A stretch of DNA of 64,000 bases from Caulobacter sp. FWC26 (GCF_002742645.2 NZ_CP033875.1:62001-126000), one strand, 5' to 3'; positions 51,577 to 60,337 are shown, counted from the stretch's first letter. The notes: generated from the sequence alone by a model not told the origin. A program made the numbers and translations.

Positions 51577-52605
51577 ATGATGATGACGCTCCCAACCCTT
51601 CTCCGCCTGACTCTTCTCGCGCTCTGCGGCCTAGCCGTCTCGACGCCGACCCTGGCCGCGCCGGCGGGCGAGGCCAAATGGTCGCTCGCCGTGCATGGCG
51701 GCGCCGGGGTCCTCGAACGCGGGGAACTGACGCCCGAGAAGGACAAGGCGTTCCGCGCGGGTCTGGACGCGGCGCTCGATGCGGGCGCGCGGATCCTGAA
51801 GGCCGGCGGCTCCAGTCTGGACGCCGTCGAGGCCGCCGTTCGAGTTCTGGAGGACAACCCCCTGTTCAACGCCGGCAAGGGCGCGGTCTTCACGGCCGAG
51901 GGGCGTAACGAGTTGGATGCGGCGATCATGGACGGCGCGACCCTGAAGGCCGGCGCGGTGGCCGGCGTCACGCGCACGCGCAATCCGATCAGCCTGGCGC
52001 GCGCGGTCATGGAGAAGTCGCCTCACGTCCTGCTGGCGCGCGAAGGCGCGGACCAGTTCTCCAAAGAGATGGGCCTGGAACAGGCGCCGCCCGCGTATTT
52101 CTACACCGAGGAGCGTTGGAAACAGTTGCTGGCCTGGCGGAAGGATCACCGCGCCATGCTGGATCCCACCCACCTCTTCGGCACGGTCGGGGCGGTGGCT
52201 CTCGATCAGAAGGGCCATGTCGCAGCCGCCACCTCGACGGGCGGCATGACTGGCAAGCGCTGGGCTCGGATCGGCGACAGCCCGATCATCGGCGCGGGAA
52301 CCTACGCGCGCGACGGGGTCTGCGCCGTCTCGGCCACCGGCTCGGGCGAGTACTTCATCCGGGAGAGCGCTGCGCGCCAGGTTTGCGATCGTCTGGCCTG
52401 GAAGGGCGAGACCGTTCAACAGGCCGCAGACGGCACGATGGCGGCGATTACCAAGATCGGCGGCGACGGCGGCCTGATCGCGATCGACGGTGAAGGACGC
52501 GCGGCGTTCGGCATGAACGATCTAGGCATGTATCGTGGCGCGATTTCCTCGGCGGCGCCGACGCCGCGCACGGCGATCTACGCCGACGAGCCTTCACCGC
52601 GTTGA
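51577..52605 (+). CDS. Isoaspartyl peptidase / type III L-asparaginase, exported
   Basis: An Ntn-hydrolase with signal peptide (MMMTLPTLLRLTLLALCGLA...), unlike the cytoplasmic paralogue at 31637. Family blocks: SLAVHGGAGVLERG, ELDAAIMDG, self-cleavage before Thr203 in [24 protein letters not shown] and SATGSGEYFIR. The ATG at 51577 is chosen for the signal peptide; a GTG at 51544 overlaps the upstream gene. It lies 22 bases after the cyanophycinase-like gene and would split beta-aspartyl dipeptides in the periplasm. Confidence 0.92.
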   Translation: MMMTLPTLLRLTLLALCGLAVSTPTLAAPAGEAKWSLAVHGGAGVLERGELTPEKDKAFRAGLDAALDAGARILKAGGSSLDAVEAAVRVLEDNPLFNAGKGAVFTAEGRNELDAAIMDGATLKAGAVAGVTRTRNPISLARAVMEKSPHVLLAREGADQFSKEMGLEQAPPAYFYTEERWKQLLAWRKDHRAMLDPTHLFGTVGAVALDQKGHVAAATSTGGMTGKRWARIGDSPIIGAGTYARDGVCAVSATGSGEYFIRESAARQVCDRLAWKGETVQQAADGTMAAITKIGGDGGLIAIDGEGRAAFGMNDLGMYRGAISSAAPTPRTAIYADEPSPR

Positions 52606-52635
52606 TCCGAAGCGCCGAGCAGGGGGACAGAAGGC

Positions 52636-53085
52636 GTGACGAAATCAGATGACCGAGCGCTGAGCGATCTGGATCGCCGTCTGCTGGCGATGCTGCGCGA
52701 GGACTCGCGCCAGCCCGTGACCAAGCTGGCCGGCGACCTCGGTCTGTCGCGCGCCAATGTCTATGCCCGGCTGAGCCGGCTGGAGGAGCTCGGGGTCATC
52801 GGCGGCTACACCGTGCGGCTTGGCGAGTCCTACGACCGACGGCTTATCCGCGCCCAGGTGATGATCAAGGCCCAGCTGAAGCACGCCAAGACCATTGAGG
52901 AGTCGCTGGCGGCCATCGCCGAGCTCTCGGCGCTTCACGCGATCAGCGGCGAGTACGACCTGATCGCGGTGGTCGAGGCCGAGACCGTCGGCGAACTCAA
53001 TACGCTGATCGATCGGATCGGAGAGATCGAGGGCATCGAGCGAACGACGTCGTCGATCCTGCTGGCGACGAAAGTGCTGCGATAA
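52636..53085 (+). CDS. Lrp/AsnC family regulator
   Basis: A 149-residue regulator: helix-turn-helix at residues about 10-60 (LSDLDRRLLAMLREDSRQPVTKLA, LGLSRANVYARLSRLEELGVI) and a RAM/ACT-like ligand domain (AIAELSALHAISGEYDLIAVVEAET, RTTSSILLATKV). The start is a GTG at 52636. It lies 30 bases after the isoaspartyl peptidase gene and probably senses an amino acid released by this pathway. Confidence 0.93.
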   Translation: MTKSDDRALSDLDRRLLAMLREDSRQPVTKLAGDLGLSRANVYARLSRLEELGVIGGYTVRLGESYDRRLIRAQVMIKAQLKHAKTIEESLAAIAELSALHAISGEYDLIAVVEAETVGELNTLIDRIGEIEGIERTTSSILLATKVLR

Positions 53086-53187
53086 GCGCTCTTGGCGGGC
53101 GTTTCTCTCGCGTGGCCCGGACAAGTCGGCGGTTTCCGGGGAGCAAGCCGGCCTAATCTGCCGTGTGAGCTTGAGCGGAGAAACAGG

Positions 53188-53523
53188 GTGAGCCTCCAGC
53201 GGATCCATACTGGGCCCGGATTTCTGGGCGTCGAGGCCGACGCGGGGCGTGGCGAGGCGTGGCCGCGCGCTCATGTCATGCTGCGGGTGGCGCGGCGCGA
53301 CATGGCGCGAACCGAGCTTGCGCTCTCCCAGATCGACGGCGTCACCGCCCTGCATCAGATTTCGGGTGACTATGATCTGGTTGCGGTGGTCGAGGCCTCG
53401 CAAGCTGAGCGGCTGGACGCGCTGATCGCCAGAATCGAGGGGCTCAGCGGCGTCAGCGCCTCCGTGGCCTCGCGCCTGCTGCCCTCCGCCCGCCTTTCCG
53501 CCAGCCGGTCGTTCGCGGCCTGA
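53188..53523 (+). CDS. Stand-alone Lrp-type ligand-binding (RAM) domain protein
   Basis: A 111-residue protein that has only the ligand-binding half of an Lrp regulator (ALSQIDGVTALHQISGDYDLVAVVEAS, then IARIEGLSGVSASVASRLL) and no helix-turn-helix. The GTG at 53188 has GGAG 7 bases upstream. It lies just after a complete Lrp gene whose RAM domain it resembles, so it may mix into Lrp octamers and alter their response (inference). A longer frame from 53092 adds no DNA-binding domain. Confidence 0.8.
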   Translation: MSLQRIHTGPGFLGVEADAGRGEAWPRAHVMLRVARRDMARTELALSQIDGVTALHQISGDYDLVAVVEASQAERLDALIARIEGLSGVSASVASRLLPSARLSASRSFAA

Positions 53524-53564
53524 AGATTCGCCGCGCCGACAAGCGCGCCATACGAGAGCCTGCC

Positions 53565-54590
53565 GTGGATTTTCCCTATCCGTGCCTGATGTTCCTCGCC
53601 GACGTCGATCGCGTCAGCGCCAAGACCGCTTTGGGCGTAGCCTATTGGCGGCCCGACGCCTGTGTCGGCCAGCTTCGGCTGGAGGGGTGCGAGGTCGATC
53701 TGGGCCTGGCCGACATGACGCCCGGTGCGGCCAAGGCCGCCGGCGCGCGCTCGCTGCTTATCGGCGTGGCCAATGCGGGCGGCTTCATTCCGCCGCACTG
53801 GGAAGCCGTCCTGATCGAGGCGCTGGACGCTGGCCTGGACCTGGTTTCGGGACTTCACACGCGCCTGGCCAGCCTGCCCCGCGTGCGCGAGGCCGCCGAG
53901 CGTCTGGGGCGACGGCTGTTCGAAGCGCGCGAGCCTGATCCGCGCTTCATCGTGGTGGGCGAGGGCGTCAAGCGCGAGGGCCAGCGCCTGCTGACGGTCG
54001 GCACCGACTGCGCCGTCGGCAAGATGTACGCGGCCCTTGCCGTCACCCGGGAACTCAAGGCGCGGGGCGTCAGCGCCGATTTCCGCGCCACCGGCCAGAC
54101 CGGGATCTTCATCGCCGGCTCGGGCGCGCCGATCGACGCCATCGTCTCCGACTTCGTGGCCGGCGCGGCCGAGGTCCTCAGTCCGGCGGCTCCAGAGGAT
54201 CATTGGGATATCATCGAGGGGCAGGGCTCGCTGTTCCATCCCGCCTATGCGGGGGTGTCACTGGGCCTGCTGCACGGCAGCCAGCCGGACGCCCTGATCG
54301 TCTGTCATGACGCCACCCGGGCGGCCATCGACGGGCTGGAGTCATTTCCGACCCCCAGCCTGGCTGAAGCGATCGATCTCAACCTGCGTCACGCCCGGCT
54401 GACCAATCCGGCGGCGCGGGTCGTTGGCGTCTGCGTCAACACCTCGCGTCTGTCGCCCGAGGTCGCCGCCGACTATCTGCGCGATGTCGCCGCCGAGCTG
54501 GGGATTCCGTGCTGCGATCCGGTGCGCACCGGCGTGGCGGCGATCGTCGATGTCCTGACGCCGCAAACGGCGCGGAGAGGCGCGGCCTGA
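53565..54590 (+). CDS. DUF1611 family protein, DgcN-like (D-Glu N-acetyltransferase candidate)
   Basis: A 341-residue protein with the DUF1611 P-loop GTDCAVGKM at residues 146-153, preceded by GLHTRLASLP and followed by FRATGQTGIFIAGSG, DFVAGAAEVLSP and EGQGSLFHPAYAGVSLGLLHGS. One member, DgcN of marine bacteria, is reported to acetylate D-glutamate so that the partner racemase DgcA can turn it into the L form (recall). Here too it overlaps the racemase-like gene by one base (TGATG). The start is a GTG at 53565. Confidence 0.85.
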   Translation: MDFPYPCLMFLADVDRVSAKTALGVAYWRPDACVGQLRLEGCEVDLGLADMTPGAAKAAGARSLLIGVANAGGFIPPHWEAVLIEALDAGLDLVSGLHTRLASLPRVREAAERLGRRLFEAREPDPRFIVVGEGVKREGQRLLTVGTDCAVGKMYAALAVTRELKARGVSADFRATGQTGIFIAGSGAPIDAIVSDFVAGAAEVLSPAAPEDHWDIIEGQGSLFHPAYAGVSLGLLHGSQPDALIVCHDATRAAIDGLESFPTPSLAEAIDLNLRHARLTNPAARVVGVCVNTSRLSPEVAADYLRDVAAELGIPCCDPVRTGVAAIVDVLTPQTARRGAA

Positions 54591-55576
54591 TGCGGCTGAC
54601 CGCGCGGTCGCGGGTTCACGAGCTCATCGAACCCTTCGTCATCGCCCGCAAGGCCTATACCGAGGCCGTGGTCGTCGAGGTCGAGATCGAGGCGGACGGC
54701 GCGGTCGGGCGCGGCGAGGCGGCGGGCGTCGACTATCGCGGCGACACGCCGGACCGCATGCTGGAGCAGCTCAGCGACCTTCGTGAGCACCTGGATCGTG
54801 GCGAGGTGCTGGACCGCGTGGGCCTTACGGCCCTGCTGCCGCCTGGCGGCGCGCGGAACGCCGTGGACTGCGCCCTTTGGGACCTGGAAGCCAAGCGGTC
54901 GGGCGTGTCGGCGGCGGTCCGTGCGGGCCTGGCGCCGCTGCGCTCGATCGAGACCTTCGTCACCCTGGGCATGGACTCGCCTGCGGCGATGGGCGCCAAG
55001 GCCGGTCGGTGGGCCGAGCGCTACGGGGCGTTGAAGGTCAAGCTGGGCGACCGCCACGACATGGCGCGTCTGGAGGCGATCCGCGCGGCCGCGCCGCGCG
55101 CGCGCCTGATCGCCGACGCCAACCAGGGCTGGACCCTGGCGCAGTTGAACGATCGCGCGCCGCGCATGGCGGCGCTTGGGGTGGAGCTGCTGGAGCAGCC
55201 GCTGCCAGTCGGGCGCGACGACGAGCTCTTCGACTATCGTGGGGTCGTGCCGCTGTGCGCGGACGAGTCGTTTGATGACCGCGCGGATCTCGACCGGGTG
55301 GTGGGGCGCTACGCGTTCTGCAACATCAAGCTCGACAAGGCCGGCGGGCTGACCGAGGCGCTGGCCTTGGCCGAGGCGGCGCGCGGGCGGGGATTGCGGC
55401 TGATGGTCGGCTGCATGGAGGGCACGTCGCTGGGGATCGCGCCAGCGCTGCTGCTGGCCCAGGGTTGCGAGATTATCGACCTGGATTGCCCGATGCAGCT
55501 GGTTCGTGATGTCGACGGCGGCTTCGGCTACCAGGACGGCTGGCTGAGGCCGAACGGTCCCGATCTCTGGGGATAG
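54590..55576 (+). CDS. Enolase-superfamily dipeptide epimerase / DgcA-like racemase
   Basis: A 328-residue enzyme of the muconate-lactonizing/dipeptide epimerase type. Active-site elements: Lys149-x-Lys151 (LKVKLG), metal ligands Asp176 (DANQGW), Glu202 (LEQPLP) and Asp225 (CADES), second base Lys247/Lys250 region (NIKLDKAGG) and the substrate loop GCMEGTSLG. Family members epimerise L-Ala-D/L-Glu, or N-acetyl-glutamate when paired with DUF1611. The pairing with a DUF1611 gene favours the latter or a related N-acyl residue. Confidence 0.88.
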   Translation: MRLTARSRVHELIEPFVIARKAYTEAVVVEVEIEADGAVGRGEAAGVDYRGDTPDRMLEQLSDLREHLDRGEVLDRVGLTALLPPGGARNAVDCALWDLEAKRSGVSAAVRAGLAPLRSIETFVTLGMDSPAAMGAKAGRWAERYGALKVKLGDRHDMARLEAIRAAAPRARLIADANQGWTLAQLNDRAPRMAALGVELLEQPLPVGRDDELFDYRGVVPLCADESFDDRADLDRVVGRYAFCNIKLDKAGGLTEALALAEAARGRGLRLMVGCMEGTSLGIAPALLLAQGCEIIDLDCPMQLVRDVDGGFGYQDGWLRPNGPDLWG

Positions 55577-55580
55577 GCCC

Positions 55581-56090
55581 TCAGGCCTCCAGGTCCTGGC
55601 TTGTGGCCAGAAGCGCCGGCAGATCAAGGTCGCCGTCGCCCTTGAGGGTCTTGGTGACCGGCAGGGTCACGTAGTCGAATGAGACGTTCAGCGTGTCGAG
55701 CATGCGCTCCATGATCGCTTGGTAGTGCTCGATGCTGAAGGCGGCGATCGTGACCAGATAGTCGACGTCGCCCAGCACCGCCTGACAGCCGATGACGTTG
55801 GGCAGACCGACGATCCCGGCCTCGAACGTCCTGGCCTTGGCGTAGGAGTAGTCGGTCAGCTTGACCTGCACGATGAAGGTCGAGAGCTTGGCCAGCCGCC
55901 CCAAGTCGACCTCGGCGTGATAGCCGCGGATGATCCTCGACTTCTCCAGCCGCTTCATCCGCTCCCAGCAGCGCGACGCCGACAGTCCGACCAGCTCGCC
56001 CATCGCGGCCTTGGTGACCCGGCCCTGGCGCTGCAGCAGGGCCAGGATCTTGATGTCGATCCGGTCGAGGTCCTTGCGCTGATCGCTCAT
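55581..56090 (-). CDS. Lrp/AsnC family regulator
   Basis: A 169-residue Lrp protein with helix-turn-helix (DIKILALLQRQGRVTKAAMGELVGLSASRCWERMKRLEKSRII split over residues 12-55) and RAM domain (NVIGCQAVLGDVDYLVTIAAF). It is divergent from the D-aminoacylase gene across 166 bases and convergent with the racemase gene, 4 bases away. It is longer than the other two Lrp proteins and has a distinct C-terminus. Confidence 0.92.
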   Translation of the reverse strand: MSDQRKDLDRIDIKILALLQRQGRVTKAAMGELVGLSASRCWERMKRLEKSRIIRGYHAEVDLGRLAKLSTFIVQVKLTDYSYAKARTFEAGIVGLPNVIGCQAVLGDVDYLVTIAAFSIEHYQAIMERMLDTLNVSFDYVTLPVTKTLKGDGDLDLPALLATSQDLEA

Positions 56091-56256
56091 GAGCCTTCCT
56101 TGTTACTCGCCGATCTACGCTTAGCGCGACCGGGGCGGCAAAGGTAAGCGCCCGCGCCAGCTTACGGGAAGGCTCCTCGCGTCCGGAGCCCTCGAAACGG
56201 CGGAAACCCTCGCGAACGCGCGCTAGAGTCCGACGGGTGCAACAACGGGTGGGCGC

Positions 56257-57789
56257 ATGAGACTGTCCCTTTTCGGTTTGACCCTGGGCCTCGTTTGCCT
56301 GCTCGGGTCGAGCGCCCTGGCCTCGACGCTGATCGTCCGCGCCAAGGTGGTGGACGGGTCGGGCGCGCCGGCGCGCGCCGTCAGCGTCCGGATCGACAAG
56401 GACCGCATCGTCGCGGTCGGCAAGCTCAAGCCCAAGCCGGGCGAGGCGGTCGTCGACGCCAAGGGGTTGATCCTGGCGCCGGGCTTCATCGACGCGCACA
56501 GCCACCATGACCGGCAGGCCGAGGCGACGCCGGACATGGCGATGCTGACCGCCCAGGGCGTGACCACCATCGTGGTGGGACAGGACGGTTTTTCCGCCCT
56601 GCCGCTGAAGGCCTATTTCGACCAGCTGGCGACCGCGCCCCTGTCCGTCAATGTCGCCTCCTACACCGGCCACGGCAGCCTTCGCGCCAGGGCCATGGGC
56701 CAGGACTACAAGCGCGCGGCGACGTCGGCCGAGATGGCGGCCATGAACGCCGACCTGACCCAGGACATGCGCGCCGGTTCGCTGGGGCTGTCCACCGGCC
56801 TGGAATACGATCCCGGAATCTACGGTCCGCCAGAGGAGGTGGTGGCCCTGGCCAGAACGGCGGCCGCTGGCGGCGGGCGCTATATCAGCCACCTGCGCAG
56901 CGAGGACGTGAAGCTGGATGCGGCGATCGACGAGATCATCGCGATCGGTCGCGAAACCAAGGCGCCGGTTCAGATCTCCCACCTGAAGATCGGCATCGTC
57001 GACCGCTGGGGCGAAGCGCCCAAGATCCTCGCCAAGCTGGACGCCGCGCGCGCTCAGGGCGTCAACATCACCGCCGACGTCTATCCCTACAGCTATTGGC
57101 AGAGCAATCTGTCGGTCCTGTTGCCGGAGCGGAACTTCGAAGACCGAGCCGCCGCGCGGTTCGCCCTGACCAAGCTGACCACGCCGGATGGCCTGCGCAT
57201 CGCGGTTTTCGCGCCGGATCCTTCCCTGGTGGGCAAGACCATCGCCCAGATCGCGGCCGAGCGCGGGGCCGATCCGGTCGAAACCTATCTGACCCTGACT
57301 CGCCAGTCGGAGGCCTATATGGCCGCGCATCTGGACCTCGAGCGCGCGGACGCCGTGATCGGCTCCGCCATGTCCGAGGCCGACATCGCAGCGTTCGTCG
57401 CCTGGAAGCATTCCGTGATCTGCTCGGACGGCATGACCCACGGCCTGCATCCGCGCGGGTTCGGCGCCTTCGCCAAGGTTCTGCGGCTCTATGTGCGGGA
57501 GCAGCGTCTGCTGACCCTGGAGCAGGCGGTCCACAAGATGTCCGCCCAGACGGCCGCCCAGCTCGGCATCGCCGAACGCGGAACCATCGCGCCGGGCTTT
57601 CACGCCGATCTCGTACTGTTCGATCCCGCGAAGATCGCCGACCGGTCGGACGTCGACCACCCCAACGCCCTGGCGACGGGGGTCAGCACGGTCTGGGTCA
57701 ACGGCGCCGTCGTCTTCGACAACGGCGCCTCGACCACCGCGCGGCCTGGCCAGGTCGTTCGGCGCGCCGGATGGCGGTCGGACGGTTAG
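56257..57789 (+). CDS. N-acyl-D-amino-acid deacylase family amidohydrolase, exported
   Basis: A 510-residue precursor with signal peptide (MRLSLFGLTLGLVCLLGSSALA). Metal-binding and catalytic blocks of D-aminoacylases are present: GFIDAHSHHD near residue 77, GLSTGLEYDPG near residue 181, ISHLRSE near 210, ISHLKIG near 240 and ICSDGMTHG near 388, with the closing GTIAPGFHADLVLFDP. The enzyme would free D-amino acids (or D-dipeptide ends) in the periplasm. Its stop overlaps the convergent DUF1338 gene by 4 bases. Confidence 0.88.
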   Translation: MRLSLFGLTLGLVCLLGSSALASTLIVRAKVVDGSGAPARAVSVRIDKDRIVAVGKLKPKPGEAVVDAKGLILAPGFIDAHSHHDRQAEATPDMAMLTAQGVTTIVVGQDGFSALPLKAYFDQLATAPLSVNVASYTGHGSLRARAMGQDYKRAATSAEMAAMNADLTQDMRAGSLGLSTGLEYDPGIYGPPEEVVALARTAAAGGGRYISHLRSEDVKLDAAIDEIIAIGRETKAPVQISHLKIGIVDRWGEAPKILAKLDAARAQGVNITADVYPYSYWQSNLSVLLPERNFEDRAAARFALTKLTTPDGLRIAVFAPDPSLVGKTIAQIAAERGADPVETYLTLTRQSEAYMAAHLDLERADAVIGSAMSEADIAAFVAWKHSVICSDGMTHGLHPRGFGAFAKVLRLYVREQRLLTLEQAVHKMSAQTAAQLGIAERGTIAPGFHADLVLFDPAKIADRSDVDHPNALATGVSTVWVNGAVVFDNGASTTARPGQVVRRAGWRSDG

Positions 57790-58802
57790 GCCGCTTCCGT
57801 CATCTTGAAGATGCCCTGGGCGTTGCCGCTGTCGAAGCGCAGGTCCAGCCGCTCGACGCCGTGTTCGTCGACGAACCGATCGCGGCTGATGAACTCGTGG
57901 AAAGAGCCCGGCACGATTCGGCTTTCCTCGCCCGCGTCGGTGACGAAGACGCGCTTGACCGGCTGAGCCTTGAAGGCGGTCTGGCGCACGCGGCCCGAAC
58001 CGGAAATTTCGACGGCGTCCTTGATCGGCCGGCCCAGGGCCTTCTGGGCGTCCGACACCGCCTGGACGTCGGGGACGCGATCGGTGGCGTGATTGAAGGC
58101 CTGGCCCTCGGTGGCGATCCAGGCGGCCTCGGCCGATTCCGCCTTCAGCGCCTCGTAGTGCTCCAGCCGCAGCGGACCGTGGGTGCGGGCGAAGGCGGCG
58201 ATCACTTCGGGAAGAGCGGCGCGCGCCTGATCCAGATCGCACGCGCCCGTGGCCGAGAAAGCCTCCAGGGCCGCCCTGGCCGCCGGGCCGAGCGGATCGG
58301 TCGATGCGTCGAACACGGCGTGGGCGATGACCTGGAAGGCCGGCGAGAAGCGTTGGACATGCAGCTCGCTGACGAAGAACTGCGGGATCGCTTCGGGCAG
58401 GTCGAGGTGAGCGTAGGCCCGGCCGGTCATCTTCAGCCGATCCAGCGGATAGACGTCCGCCACGGCGTAGCCGAGGGGCGTCAGGAGACGGGCGAAGGCC
58501 AGGTGTCCGCCGGGCAGGGCGCCCGTCGGGCCGTCGCCGAAGTCGATGGTGCGCAGAGCGCCGTGGTCGAACAGGACGCGATGGCCTGCGGCCCGTCGCT
58601 CGGTCACATAGGCCGCGCCCAGCGGCACGCGGTTCATCACGTCATGAAACAACGTCGCGTTCAGGGCCATGGCGAACACCCCACGCGAGACCGGTCCGTC
58701 GGTCTCCGAAGCCAGGACGGGCGCGATCTCCAGGACGTCCAGGATGGTGGCGGCCGCCGTCTGGCCCAGGACCGAGGCGACGAGGGTGGAAAGGTGCGAC
58801 AT
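57786..58802 (-). CDS. DUF1338 protein, HglS-like 2-oxoadipate dioxygenase/decarboxylase
   Basis: A 338-residue enzyme with DUF1338 hallmarks: DHGALRTIDFGDGPTG near residue 79, FFVSELHVQRFSP near residue 140 and QAFNHATDRVPDV near residue 238, then SGSGRVRQTAFKA and GSFHEFISRDRF. HglS of Pseudomonas turns 2-oxoadipate into D-2-hydroxyglutarate in lysine breakdown. This protein is shorter than HglS (about 460 residues) but retains the conserved blocks. It is the last gene of a four-gene operon whose other members fit the same pathway. Confidence 0.82.
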   Translation of the reverse strand: MSHLSTLVASVLGQTAAATILDVLEIAPVLASETDGPVSRGVFAMALNATLFHDVMNRVPLGAAYVTERRAAGHRVLFDHGALRTIDFGDGPTGALPGGHLAFARLLTPLGYAVADVYPLDRLKMTGRAYAHLDLPEAIPQFFVSELHVQRFSPAFQVIAHAVFDASTDPLGPAARAALEAFSATGACDLDQARAALPEVIAAFARTHGPLRLEHYEALKAESAEAAWIATEGQAFNHATDRVPDVQAVSDAQKALGRPIKDAVEISGSGRVRQTAFKAQPVKRVFVTDAGEESRIVPGSFHEFISRDRFVDEHGVERLDLRFDSGNAQGIFKMTEAA

Positions 58803-58813
58803 GTCGGCGGGCC

Positions 58814-60337
58814 TCAGACGTCGAAGGTGACGCCCTGCGCCAGCGGCAGGGTGGTCCCATAGTTGATGGTGTTGGTGGCGCGGCGCATGTAGGCCTTCCA
58901 GCTGTCGGAGCCGGCCTCGCGGCCGCCCCCCGTTTCCTTCTCGCCGCCGAACGCGCCGCCGATCTCGGCGCCCGAGGGACCGATATTGACGTTCGCGATG
59001 CCGCAGTCGCTGCCTTCGCTCGACACGAACCGCTCGGCCTCGCGGACGTTCAGCGTGAAGATCGACGACGACAGGCCCTGGGCCACGTCGTTCTGGGCGG
59101 CGATGGCTTCGTCCAGTTCGCTGTAGCGCATGACATAGAGGATCGGCGCGAACGTCTCGTGCCGGACGATCTCGGCCTGGTGATCGATCTCGACCAGAGC
59201 CGGCGCGGCGTAGAAGGCGTCCGGTCCGGCAATGTCGACGCGGGCGCCGCCGGTGATTGCGCCGCCGGCCGCGCGAGCCTGTTCGAGCGCGTCTTGCATG
59301 GCGTCGAACGCAGCCTTGTCGACCAAAGGCCCGACCAACACGCCGCCAGCGCGCGGGTCGCCGACGGGCACGCTGGCATAGGCGGCCTTCAAGCGGGGAA
59401 CGAAGGCGTCATACACGCTGTCATGCACGAACAGTCGACGCAGGGTGGTGCAGCGCTGACCGGCCGTGCCCATGGCCGCAAACGCCACGCCGCGAAGCGT
59501 CAGGTCCAGGTCCGCCGACGGCGCGACGATGGCGGCGTTGTTGCCGCCCAGCTCCAGCAGGGCGCGGGCGAAGCGGGCGGCCAGACGCGGACCGACCTGC
59601 CGCCCCATGGCGGTGGAGCCCGTGGCTGAGACCAGCGGAACCTTGGGGTGATCGACCAGGGCCTCGCCCACGGCGCGGCCGCCGATCAGCAGAGAAGACA
59701 GCCCGTCGGGGGCGTCCGGACCGAACTTGGCGCGGGCCTTCTCGAACAGGGCCTGGACGGCCAGGGCCGTCAGCGGGGTCTTTTCCGAAGGTTTCCAGAC
59801 CACGGCGTCGCCACAGACGAAGGCCAGGGCCGCGTTCCACGACCACACCGCGACCGGGAAATTGAAGGCGCTGATCACGCCGACGACGCCCAGCGGGTGC
59901 CAGGTCTCCATCATTCGGTGCGACGGACGCTCGGTGGCCAGGGTCAGGCCGAACAGCTGGCGCGACAGGCCCGTGGCGTAGTCGCAGATGTCGATCATCT
60001 CCTGCACCTCGCCCAGGCCCTCGGACGTGACCTTGCCGGCTTCCAGGGTGACGAGGGCGGCCAGGTTGTCCTTGGCCGCGCGCAGTTCTTCGCCCAGCAG
60101 GCGGACCAGCTCGCCCCGGCGCGGGGCGGGGACCTTTCGCCAAGCCAGGAAGGCCTGATGGGCCGTCTCGATGACCTGCGCGGCCTCGCCGGCGCTATGC
60201 TCGCGCAGACGCGCCAGCACCTCGCCGGTGACCGGCGAGCGAGCGGCCAGGGCGCCGCCGTCCAGGGCGGCGGGGTCGACGCCCAGACGCGTCAGCAGGG
60301 CGCGGGCGTCGGCGATGGCGGAAGGCAAGGTGGTCAT
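58814..60337 (-). CDS. Aldehyde dehydrogenase, ALDH7 (2-aminoadipate semialdehyde dehydrogenase) type
   Basis: A 507-residue enzyme with ISAFNFPVAVWSWNAALA near residue 153, ELGGNNAAIVAPS (general base Glu), GQRCTTLRRLF (catalytic Cys) and the ALDH7/antiquitin-specific end LPLAQGVTFDV. The family oxidises 2-aminoadipate-6-semialdehyde to 2-aminoadipate in lysine catabolism (AmaB in Pseudomonas). The ATG overlaps the upstream oxidase stop by 4 bases, and the DUF1338 gene follows after 11 bases. Confidence 0.9.
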   Translation of the reverse strand: MTTLPSAIADARALLTRLGVDPAALDGGALAARSPVTGEVLARLREHSAGEAAQVIETAHQAFLAWRKVPAPRRGELVRLLGEELRAAKDNLAALVTLEAGKVTSEGLGEVQEMIDICDYATGLSRQLFGLTLATERPSHRMMETWHPLGVVGVISAFNFPVAVWSWNAALAFVCGDAVVWKPSEKTPLTALAVQALFEKARAKFGPDAPDGLSSLLIGGRAVGEALVDHPKVPLVSATGSTAMGRQVGPRLAARFARALLELGGNNAAIVAPSADLDLTLRGVAFAAMGTAGQRCTTLRRLFVHDSVYDAFVPRLKAAYASVPVGDPRAGGVLVGPLVDKAAFDAMQDALEQARAAGGAITGGARVDIAGPDAFYAAPALVEIDHQAEIVRHETFAPILYVMRYSELDEAIAAQNDVAQGLSSSIFTLNVREAERFVSSEGSDCGIANVNIGPSGAEIGGAFGGEKETGGGREAGSDSWKAYMRRATNTINYGTTLPLAQGVTFDV

